From Porites lobata (Eukaryota; Cnidaria; Anthozoa; Scleractinia; Poritidae): 64,000 nucleotides of DNA. The stretch spans positions 3,225,001 through 3,289,000 of the forward strand of contig CALNXK010000029.1 in the NCBI GenBank assembly GCA_942486035.1, written 5' to 3'. Shown piece after piece: positions 44,094-55,400 of this stretch. A program made the position numbers and the translations under genes. Each line of letters begins with the position of its first letter. Within the stretch, counting starts at the first letter, position 1. The notes under the pieces are model-generated. The model searched no databases, was not told the DNA's origin, and worked only from the letters and a program-made list of their open reading frames with translations.

Positions 44094-45101
44094 TCTTCTC
44101 GATCACATAGTAAACTTTAACCTCCAACATTCTATCGTCCAGATTAGCAGCTCCTGGGTCTCCGAGGATGGTGTTATCTAATCACGTCTTACTTTTTCAA
44201 AGGAAATTTTACAATCGACTCAAATACTTGATCATTACAAGAAACTCAGCATGCACACTTGATGTATAAAGCTTCTAAAATTAAGTCACGTTATGTAGCA
44301 ATGGATCCCGATTGACCCTAGCAACTGTTCCTCAACCCACAAGTTGAAATATCATGTGTACAATAAATCAAACAAGAAATGATATATTCGTTGGTCGTAA
44401 TTGGAACCAAACGCGATTCAACAATAATTGAACTCAGAATTACCGTGAAGAATGGGTATAGAAGATAAACACAAACAATTACACTTTTTATACTAAATTA
44501 ATGGAACACTCCTTGCTGTGTCAAAACTTGTGTCAGGGGTAACCAACGACTGTTTTCGGTGAATTATCTGTTCGGAGAAGCAAATATTGCCCAGAATTTT
44601 CCTTGCTGGGGAAAGACTAAAAATTGTTAGGTTACCATTCCTTTCAGGTACAATTTTCGAAGCTTATGTAATAAGTTCCCTACGATTTTCTAAAGTTCAA
44701 TTTCTCATATTTTATACTCAGTCCCCCTAATTTTCGTAGAAAAACGAAACTTAAAATTTTCCGATCTAAAAATGCGATGGAGAGAGGTATAAAAAGAAAT
44801 TATCACTTTCGTAAAACGTTAAATTGCATCTAAAATTTTATGGAAATAATTCTGAACTGAGCCCTTGTAATTTCGAAAAGACTGGAAAGCGCCTCTCAGA
44901 ATGCATTTCTAGAGATCTAAAAGTACGCTGGAAAACTTAAAAAGAGTTTTCCCAGTGTATTTAAGAGGAAACCATCGTTGGCCGGGTGCCCTTGTTATGT
45001 CCAGTGGAACCTTACAATGGACTGAATGCTCGTCTCTTTCTATCGTCAGCCTAATGCGTGACAATCCAACCCCAAAGGACGTCAGCGGGGAGGCTATCGT
45101 T

Positions 45102-45667
45102 AGCCTGCATAACAGGCGGTTTATTAGCCAAACGAGGTGAACGCGGCATTTTCAAAAAAAAACGTGCGAAACGTGCCCGAAGCGCGAGAAGAGGGAGGAG
45201 AAAAATAAAGCGCTTGTCACCAGTCCATTGCTGTGGCTCTCCGGCCATCCTACACCCACAAGTATTGACTGACGGCGGTGATATCAAAAGCACCAATCAA
45301 AACACGATCTATTACACGAAAATTGTCGCCTTTCTGGCTACCGGAAACACCGACAGTAGCATAATTATAACCCACAGGAAATAACTGCGAGGACAAAGAC
45401 TCAGTGAGGCAAAAGTAAGATTTGCTCAGTCAAAGTTAAGTTTATGTCCAACCACAGCGGCGAGAAAGAAAAGAGGGAAAAAGTGTTGTTCAAACCAAAT
45501 TCCAAGGTGACGAGCTTATGAACGCAACGTTCATGTAGTAAACGTGGGAAAAGCCACAACAATGGACTGGTAACAGGCGCTTTATTTTTCTCCTCGCCTC
45601 GTCACGCGCTTCGTGCAAAATGCCGCATTCGCCTCGCTTGTCTTATAAAGCGCCTGTTATGCAGGCT
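45102..45667. mobile_element. 566-bp TIR element, AGCCTGCATAACAGGCG ends
   Basis: AGCCTGCATAACAGGCGGTT at the left and its inverted partner ending GCGCCTGTTATGCAGGCT pair for about 50 bases, including CGAGG-GAA-GCGGCATTTT. The terminal AGCCTGC-TA-C word is shared with the element at 1699-3555. A second inner palindrome involves CAATGGACTGGT. Confidence 0.75.
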
Positions 45668-46138
45668 TTTTTATCGTTTAAGCGTTTTCAAGTGTGGACG
45701 GGCAGACACGATTCAAGTACGCCACGTGTGGACGCGTAAATGAAAAACAAATGTAAACACAGATCGGAGACCGGTCTGCGTCGCGTCGTAGACCTATGTT
45801 TGGCACCATTTTTGCACCAAAACGACTGAAAAAACCTGGAAAGTCTGTAATCGCTAAATTAAAATGCATCTGCTTTTGATGTCCAGGATACTGCGACTAA
45901 AAACTACGATACTCGCAGACAGCTTCCGATCGTGTCACAGACCGCCGAACTCGTACGTGCGTGACGTTCAATTTAAATAATGAACTAAGGCCATGAATCA
46001 AACATAGAGTAATCAAAATGTTGAGTCATTCCGATGCTCCCTGCTCTGCAATACGTTTTAAAGTGATTTTTTGGGGGTGTAGTTTTTCTTTGAGTTCTGA
46101 TGGTTTCTGCGTGCCTGGGGATAAAAAGACAACGGAAC

Positions 46139-46452
46139 TCAAGCGAGATAAAATACCTCAACCTCGTCAGGTGAAAAGTTATCGGTTCCAGCCAGGATTG
46201 TACGACGGTCAGAAACTCCATTCGGGAGAGAGTAATAGAGGCCAAAATAAGTGTAGGAATGAGTATTCTGACTGGCATTATCAGCAATGCGTATGTCGAC
46301 CAAACCAAATGTTGGACCGTAACTTGGCCCACAGTAAATAGCATTTGATGACCTGGCATGTTTTACCATGCTCTTGAATGGTGCAAGTCCTTCCTTGTCC
46401 ACCAGGGAGAAAATAAACGACTTGGAAGTAGCAGCAAAATTATTCATAGACG
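46139..46452 (-). CDS. PAN/EGF/TLDc exon 6: TLDc domain, second half and stop
   Basis: After tttttcag it completes a Ser codon and encodes SMNNFAATSKSFIFSLVD through NFSPDEVEVFYLA and TGA at 46139-46141. EVEVFYL is the usual end of TLDc domains. Confidence 0.93.
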
Positions 46453-49400
46453 CTGAAAAACAAGACAGAAAAACCTGAATTATAATTTCGGCTTTCAACT
46501 ACCTGACACTTAACATTCCCCCCTTTGGGGGGGGGGAAGGGGGGGGGTTACTCGTCCAATATCTGGGTAGAGGTGAGCCGCTGAGGGTTTGAGGCCCTGA
46601 CCCTGTTTATGGGACAACAACAACAACAACAACAACTTAAAATACATACCCTGTTTAGGACAAACTGCATGTACAAATATAATTCACCACTTTATTTTTG
46701 CTTTCTTTCTTTATTTTTTCTATCACTCTTCCTGCCGTAAGAATCAGGTTACTGTTTTAATTTTGAAATTTGACATGTAAAGTGTTTAGGAAAGACTTGG
46801 CGAAATTGTTTTTTTTTTTCCAGTTTTTTATTTAATTTATTATTTAAGCTAAATTTACATCACACAAAACGTATACATATTACAACTTGACGAAACAAAC
46901 ATAAAAATAGCTGAGGTTACATTTATGCTTGAATTCGCTTAGTTACTTACAATAAAAGGAAAGGACGGTGAACGGTGGACGGTGGATGGCTCAGCTTTGC
47001 AGGACACATGTCTAAGTCAAAGCGATTAGCTAGAGGGTAACAAGTGCAAGCAACAAATTTAAATAAGAAAAAATTTCCATTTGTTCGAAAAGACGGTGAA
47101 AGAATTACAGCGGAGTGCTTCTTGTTTTTCTATCTCAATGACGGAATTTAGTTTGCTGTTAAAAAGAGTCATGGAGGGAGACGTACCTGCAAGTTTGCTC
47201 GAGTATATAAGATAACTCCCAATAAGAAGAACGAGATCAATGGCGGTAGAGGGTGCAAATTTAGAGAGGACTTCCCGTCAGATGCAAATCGGTTAGTGCA
47301 GTACTTCTTGATCCAGGATGCTTTGAGAGACTTATTGAACGTATGTATATCAATCATCCTCAAACCACCCTGCTCATAATCCCTTATAATATGCTCTCTT
47401 TTAATCTTGTCGCCTTTACCGTCCCAAAGGAACTCAAAAAGAAGTTTGTTGACCGTTTGCAGTGCGTTTGCATAAGTAGGGAGCGGAGTCAATATAAATG
47501 AGTAGGGAGACCAGACGACTTTTGACAGGGGCACCCAGCGAGAATATAGTTCAAAACCACTTAAACATAGCATTGTTAAACGTATTTTAGTATTTAAACG
47601 ATAGATATAGGGATATTTTTATCCCCCTAAAAATTTTTTATCTGTTCGGATTTCCTAGCTGAAAGTCTAGTGATTCGAAAATTATGGGGATCGAAACATA
47701 CCTTTTCGAAAATTTCAGCTAGAAAAAAGTTTCCCGAAAATTCTAGGTGACCTTTTTAGGGTAAAAATCCGTTAAAAAATGGACAATTATACCATGTTTT
47801 AGATGTTTCAAAATCCTAGGAGAGGCAGGCAAAAGCAAGAAATTTGACAAAAAATGTTCCGAAAACTCTAGATCTCAAATCATCTTCCGAACAGATATTT
47901 TCCGAAAATTGACGTTGGGTGCCCCTGTTTTGATAAGAGTGATTTTTCCCAATAAGGTGAGTCTCCTAAATTGCCATGTTTCAATAACGTTTTTTATTTT
48001 CCCAATCCTCTCATCGTAGTTAGAGCGGAGCATTACGTTTCTGTCCGTTGCGAACCACACGTACACCTAATGCAAAGACTTTCCGCTCCACCCAGGAGAT
48101 ATCAGGCTTGTAGCACTCTATAGGGCCTCTGTTTTTTGCCGAACCCACCCAGAGCACTTTTGGTTTTCTCAGAATTTACCTTAAGGCCAGAAGTCACTTG
48201 AAACCCATCTAGAACCTCGATTGCTCTACGAAAGGAGCCCTCTGAGCCATCGAGTATCAACGTCGTGTCATCAGCAAATTGGCTTAGCTTGTGTTCGACT
48301 TCACCCGTCATAAAACCTTTTACGTCTTTATCTCTCCTAATGAAGTTGGCTAATATCTCGGCCGATATTATAAATAGATATGGCGACATCGGGCAACCTT
48401 GCCTGAACCCTCTACCTAAAGAAAAGCTCTACGAAACCCATCCATTGTTCTGGATAGCAATGGAGACCTGATTATAAAATAATCCGAACCAGTTTACTAG
48501 AGAGGGCCCAAAATTGAAATAGTTAAGGGCTCTTTCTATAAAAGCTCACTCTATCGAGTCAAATGCCTTCTCAAAGTCAATGAACATCAATAAACCAGGT
48601 TTATTCATATTACCTGCGTAATTTATAATACTGTCAATTAGAAAAATATTTTCTGCAATAGAGCGTCCCTTCAAGAAGCCACTTTGATCACCATTGATAA
48701 TTTTAGGAAGAACCCGCTTTATTCGATTACCTATCGCTTTTATAATCGCAGTTTAGAAGAGAAATTGGCCTCCAATTTTTTAGAAAAAGAGGGTTTTTTG
48801 TCCTTCTTTGGTAAAAGAGAAATAATACCTTGTCGCTGCATCACCGATAGTAGCCCTTTTTGAAAAGAGCAGTTAATAGCATTCACTAAAAAGGGGGCAA
48901 TGTCACTCCATAAAACCTTATAAAATTCTGCTGGAAACCCATCTGAGCCTGGCGACTTGTTTGCTTCCATCGTCTTGAGAGCATTTAGACATTCATTCAC
49001 ATTTAAAAGACCTTCACAGGATGCTTTGGAATCCTCGTCGAGCCGCACAAAATTGTCATCTGCGGTGAAAAACCGGAGATTATCGCTTTCATTGTGTATT
49101 GATCTGCTGCTGTATAGTTTACTATAAAAGTCAACACATTCTTGGAGAATATCATTATCGGATGTTAAAGTTGTGTTGTCAGCTCGACAAAGATGAGTTA
49201 TAACTTTGCACTTGAAGTGACGTTTTTCTAAGTTGAAAAAGTATTTTGAATTTTTTTCACCTTCATTATACCAGCGGGTTTTGGACCGTAAGATAGTTCC
49301 CTGGGTTTTATATTCGTACATTTTTTCCAAGGTCTATTTTGCCTCAATCAGTTTTTGCTCCAATTCCCCTTTTAAAATGGGGGACATAGTGCCATCAATT

Positions 49401-52400
49401 TTTTTTCTCTAGCTAGGTGATCGTATAGTATTGTTTGGTTTCGTCCGTTCGCTTGGACTTAGCTTTTTCTTTTCCGTGAAAAATTGGTGAACTCTCTAAC
49501 CTTAAGTTTAATCATCTCCCACAACAAGGCATCATCCACATCCTTGTCGTCTTTGTAGTCGTCACATGTTTTAAGGATGACCTTCTTGATGCATTTTAAA
49601 TATTCTTCGTCTATCAGGAAAGAGGAGTTAAGTTTCCATAGCCCATGGCCTCTGATGTTTTCGGTAAGACCCAAGCTGAGGCTTATCATAGAGTGGTCGG
49701 TTTTGTAACCAGCTACGATATCAGACTTAGCCACTTTACCATGGAGATGACGACTTAAAAGAAAAAAGTCAAGTCGGCAGGATATAGATGGATTACGCCT
49801 TCTCCATGTAAATCTCTTGTCAAGGGGATTTGGTCACGCCAGATATCGCTTAGGTCAAGGTTAATTTGAATTTTTTCTACTTCGGTGAGCGCTTTCGTTT
49901 GCGAGGTGCCGAGAATGCCACCTTCCTTGTCCAATTTAGCATTTTTAATCAAGTTAAAATGTCCACCAAAGATGATGTTATCGCAATCAAATTCGAGTAT
50001 TCGGTTTTTAACATTTTGGAAGAAAAGGGGGTCATCCTTATTTGGAGCGTAAAGATTAACAAGCGTAAAACATAAGTCTGTGGTCTTAATGTCTAGAATG
50101 ATAAAACGACCACCTGGGTCTGCGTAATCCTTGTTTAAAACGAAATCGAAATTATTTTTAAACAGAATGGCCACACCCGCCCTTCGACTATTTTCACAGC
50201 TAAATAAAGCTTTATAACCCAATTCATTTTGCCATAAATCACAGGTTTCCTTCGTACAGTGCACCTCTTGTAAAAATAAAAAAAAAAACATGGAAATTTT
50301 TCTCCCTGAGCCAATTAAACATTTCTCTTCGTTTAGCTTGCCATGATAAGCCTCTAACATTCAATGAACATACATTTAAGAATTATAATGGTGAAAACCA
50401 ATTATTATTATTCTGCATTGAAAAACCATCCACCGTAACGAATATCTATAAAGCCAAGCAAGGATGTAACTAACGAAAACTATACAGACGGCACACACGA
50501 TAAAAGAAAAAAAAAAAAGAAAAAAACCTATTGCTGCGACTTCGATTCTACAAACGGACATTATACTACTACAGAGAGAGCATAAACAATACACTACTAG
50601 CATACACGGGCTCTTTCACTAGGAATGGAAAGTTATAAGCTGGTGCGAACTAAGACCTTTAGGTAGTGCGTCTAATTGTTTGTACGATCCGGACGACTAT
50701 TTGGTCGGAGCTCCGCCATAAACACATTTTTGAAGATGCAAAGCGATTGCTCCTACTTTCTAGTTCCCTTAGTAACCACCATTACCCTTGAGCTTTAAAT
50801 CATAAAACTTCTTTTTTTTTTACTCGGGCGAAAAGGCGTCCGAGGAAGAAGATTTGGGTCGATCTTTCCTTTTTGGAGGCATCGAATTGCAAAGAATAAC
50901 ACCCCAAAAGGCGGAGCACCGAAGTACACGTCCTTACACCTCGACCGTTCCCAGCATTCCAGAAATTGTTTGCCCTGTTTAGGACAGAGACGATGAAAAT
51001 CATACCCTGTCCAGCGGCACATCCCCGTACAGGTCATATAAGATATTATCCCCTTCCCGGAACTGCCCCTTGAACCACCTCCTATATCGTTTTATGTGCG
51101 GTTTAGCTGTACGTATTGTTTGTTGACTGTGCAGGTAAACATGGTCCGAAAGCTTGTTAATTACCACCGACTATCTCCTCTGGATATTATGAGCCACGGA
51201 AATGGAGCAGTTATACGTAGACGATGTAAACCCGCCGTGAAAGGATTTTCTTAGCAAACTTAAATTCGCCACTTTAGAAACGAGAAGGGAACTGGAGCCG
51301 CAATGCGTCCCGTAATTGTTTCTGGTATCGTTACTGCACCTAGTAACAGTACCAGAAGATTCCTTCTTTTTTCTAAAGCCCCGTTGTTAACTATTAACCG
51401 ATAACTCATTAAAACTTCATAAAGAAAAATGCAAAGAGTGGAATAAACGTTAAAATCTTTACTAACGTCCGAGAACCACGCCTAAAAGTGGGCGGGTGGA
51501 TGGGTCCCCTTGATATCCTTAACACAGCAGGCTCTTCTCTCCCCACCCCCACAAATTTTAGGGCTGTTCAAGATCCACAAAGATGGAATTCCTTTACTGC
51601 AGGAGCTTCTTAACTGTGCCAAACAACTCACTCACTTGATATAGCTATGGGCTTACCAGTCTTTCATCCGCTATATAATGGTTAAACAGAATACTTAAAA
51701 GAAAAGGTTATTGCAACAGCAACCCCTGTAGGTATTACTGGTACGTAAATGACACTTAAAAGACCACTTTAAGTTTTATGTTTTTCCTAGCCTCCCACGC
51801 AGACGTTCTTAGAGGTTCGTGTGGGGCAGGAACGCGTGGCGAACCCCTAAGAACGTCTGCGTGGGAGGCTATGTTTTTCCCAGTGAAGGTCCCAATTGAA
51901 TTTAACTTTAATTCAACAAACCAAAACATACAAGCTCCAGATGTCTACTGACAAAACCATGTCAATACACAAGTCAACGAAGTTCATATTTATCTCAAAT
52001 GTCGTGACTTGGACATTAAACTATATTTAACTGTTTTTAGAAGGGTCTTAAAGTGATCGTAGCTAAAGTGACTGTATTCACGTACGTACTGTACGGTCCT
52101 AGTCAGTGTTTTTTTGTTGTTGTTGTTGCAGCTTACTGGCCGCCTTTTTGTGTCGAATACTGCATTCAATTTTGATATATTTCGCACAAGGCAATTTCAT
52201 GATCATTAAAGCTCTTGATTGGTTCTGGAATTGGTTACTTGTTTTATTATTTGTCAAATATAGCCTAAGCCACTCCAGATTGGTTTCTTTAGGGGTTTAA
52301 TATTAATTTTGCGGACTCCGTCCCTTTTATTGCCCCGCCCCCGGCGAAAAAGTCACTTACACCAAGGAATATCAGTGTATCCTCCGAACACGTACTGGTC

Positions 52401-55400
52401 TTTTCTGATGATCGTAATCGTATGGTTTTTCCCATCACATCTGCTGTGGAAGGTACTGACAGCCCAGCCATGAGTGGAGGTCTGCCAACACAGGGCCCAG
52501 TTGCTGTCATTCCCAATCGCAGGCGAAAGAAACTGTGTTACCACAGTTGAGATAACATCTAATGGTGAAAGAGAAAAAATACCTCTTATTAGCCGAGTTT
52601 TCGGTCCGTACGGTAAATTACGGACCGAGTTTTTTTCCAATCGATTTATTCGCGCTTGGGGCCATGCATAAATCGATGGAAAAAAACGAGGATCCGTAAT
52701 TTACAGTACGGACCGAAAAAACGAGGCTAATAAGATGTTTATTATATGGCTTCTTCCTGTTTGGGGGACCGGAAACAAGTGCAGGACGCACGATTTGGAA
52801 GTCATTTGACAGGCGTCAAAAAAGAAAGTTTTTATTGGCGCACGAAAACAATAGCACATAACAAAGGCTTTCCGAGAAAGTAAAAACGAATTTGCCATGT
52901 TAAAAAAGTTTATTCGGTCAAAACTAAGAGCACTGTAAGTTTTAGCTCTTTAATGTAACGCTGGAGTATTTTGGAAACCGAACGGACGTTGTGTCTGTCT
53001 AGAAGTCGTTTCCATCTTTCCTCCGTTTGTCCTTTTGAAAAAAACACTGCAAAAGGCAAAGAAACTTTTCAAGGTAAGTTTGTTGTCATTGTCGAAGGAT
53101 TCGCTCGTTAATTGTTTTTGGGAAAACCTCTCTTTCTGCCAGTTCATTCTCGTCTTCAAGTGTGATCTGCGTTAAAATTTTTAAACACCAACGAGAATTC
53201 TCTTCCTCGGTAAGGTTACGAATCAGTTTCTACACCAGCTTCGTTCTCATAAAAACAGAGCCAGGTTAAAATTTGGGAAGGCAAAGTCAACATCCCAGTC
53301 CTCAGAGTTCACATACTTATATCAAAGTTTATTCGGTGGAAACTCAGAGCACTGTAAGTATTCACTCGTTAATGTGGCGCTGGAGTCTTTTGAAAACTGG
53401 ACATAATTGTGTCTGGCTCGAACTCGCTTCTATCTTTCTTTCGTTGGTCTTTGAAAAAACACTGCAAATGGCAAAGATGCTTGTCAAGATGATCGGGTGG
53501 AGGTATGTTTGTTATCATATTTGTTGAAGGAATTACTCATTTTCTCTTAGGCAAAACATCTCGAATCTCTGCCTGTCGATTGTCGTCTTCTTAACTGTGT
53601 ACTACGATAAAATTTTCAAACACTGACTAGAATCCTGTTCGATAAGATTACGAGTTAGTTTCTTCATCGCCTTCGTTCACAAATAAACACAGTTAAAATG
53701 TTGAAGGCCAAAGTCAACATCCAAGTCCTCAAGGTTGACAGGCGTTTTATAACTTTATTTAAACATTTTTTCCCAGGTAAAGAGATTTAGACCTCCGAAA
53801 TGAGCATTTTCTTTAAAAATTTTGGTCCGTATAGCAAGTTACGTACCGCAAATTGACCAATCGCATGGCGAAAACAGACTCAGCCATATAATAATGCAAC
53901 TAATTTTTTTCACAGTCGTGTAAATTTGCTGGGGACATTTTATATCCAGCTATCCCCGTGCACGAAACTTGCGGGAAGACGTGTCGCAATTTTTTTAGGG
54001 ATAACTTTCCTCGAAAGTATGTGCAGGCGACAAAGGAACGTCCATCAAGCCAACTCAAAAGGAGGACGAGAGGTACATGATTTTGTAGTAAACCCTTTTT
54101 AGATAAGCACTAGCCTGCAGAAGAATCTACAACCCAGAAAAATGAATGCAATTGACGTTGCAAGTGCATGGACATATTGCAAAACTGACGGCAGACACTC
54201 TCAGGTGGACATTTAGTCAAACAAGAAAACAGTTTGAAATTCTGACTCACTCTGGAAATCATTGGAAATACAAATGAAATCAAACTAGACCCTCTGTAAG
54301 GAAAGAGATTTAATTTTAGGAAGATATACTTGAATATAACATTGGAGAAGTTTGACAGAAGGGTAACCGGCCAATCAGGGTGCGAACTGAAAATCGCGAA
54401 AACAAGGTTTGGACACAAAACAATAAGAACACCAGTTTTTTTTCTTTTTTTTGAAAATTGGTTGAAGGTATATACATTATATACATTATGAAGATTATTT
54501 GAAGAGATTTAAAAAACAAAATTCGTTTGAGCCGTTTCAGAGATACACAAAACTCTGCTAAAAGTCCAGATTTTGAACGAAGTTGCACTTAGACAGGTGG
54601 TGAAAAAACGGGCTAGTTTCCAAGATCGCAAGAAAGAAAATACACCCAAATTTCCTAGCAACGAAATTTGATATTAAGCAGCATTCTGATGATACTTAAG
54701 AATAATTTGAGTCATTTGTAACATTTTTATTAAATAATCTATGACGGCTATTGAAAATCACATTTTATTTCTAACGGAGTTTATTTGCTAAACACCAAAC
54801 TTTAAGTTCCTAGTGTTGGATTTTCAGTAGCCAGTTTAGATCGCGCAAAATTCAGCTTTCATTTATTTCAAAGTTTTTGTTTATTGTTGTCATAGTAATA
54901 TCGATTTTACTAAAACCTACATTTTGACAAATTTCAATCTATAGTCAATCGCTGGCGAAAATTTTATAGCGATCATATACCGATAAAATCACTTTTAAAG
55001 CTATGGAAAAAATAATATCAGTTTCCTGGCCTCTGAAAAACTGCATCGAAACACCTTTAAAAAAAAAAAGGACTACTTGAATTTATAGATGGCAACCTGT
55101 CAAAGTACAACTTGCTGATTCGTTTGTGGTACACATCATACATGATCCATAATTATGATTCTCACCTCCATTTTTCGATTTTGTTTCACATCGTTTCCCA
55201 AAAAATTCAAGCGGACAACTGCATTTGAATCTGTTGACTAAGTCAGTGCAAGTTCCGTCGTTGAGACAAGGGTTGCTTTTACACTCGTTAATGTCTGTAA
55301 CAGAATGATATCAAAACACACATCAAAATTAGGAAGCACGCTAATAATAAAAGTTAAGAAATGCAAAAGTGCAATACAGAGACCAAAAATTGCAATATTT

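Larger units (their letters stand above)
37502..46138. other. intergenic region between ERO1 and the PAN/EGF/TLDc gene
   Basis: Besides the ERO1 promoter elements near 37.6 kb, this region holds repeats listed separately. Open frames here are short and without domains, except the element-borne frames at 40125-40313 and 40926-41225. No gene is recognised. Confidence 0.5.
46812..50961 (-). mobile_element. decayed non-LTR retrotransposon (LINE), APE-type, with nested MITE
   Basis: The element reads right to left: a short leader, an ORF1-like start (MPPKRKDRPKSSSSDAF at 50820-50882), endonuclease, reverse transcriptase, C-terminal part, an AATAAA-rich 3' end and a poly-A tail. GAAATTGTTT flanks both sides (46802-46811 and 50962-50971), as expected from target-primed insertion. 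ORF1 is largely deleted, ORF2 has frameshifts and stops, and about a third of the C-terminal region seems lost before the 3' end. The domain order of endonuclease before RT and the FADD box suggest an L1/Tx1-like relative; the clade is uncertain. It sits in intron 5 of the PAN/EGF/TLDc gene. Confidence 0.85.

Noticed and set aside
50376..50603. Hydrophobic 75-codon frame upstream of the LINE endonuclease
   Set aside because: It is in LINE leader/ORF1-deleted sequence with A-runs; no membrane-protein family fits and no start context is seen.
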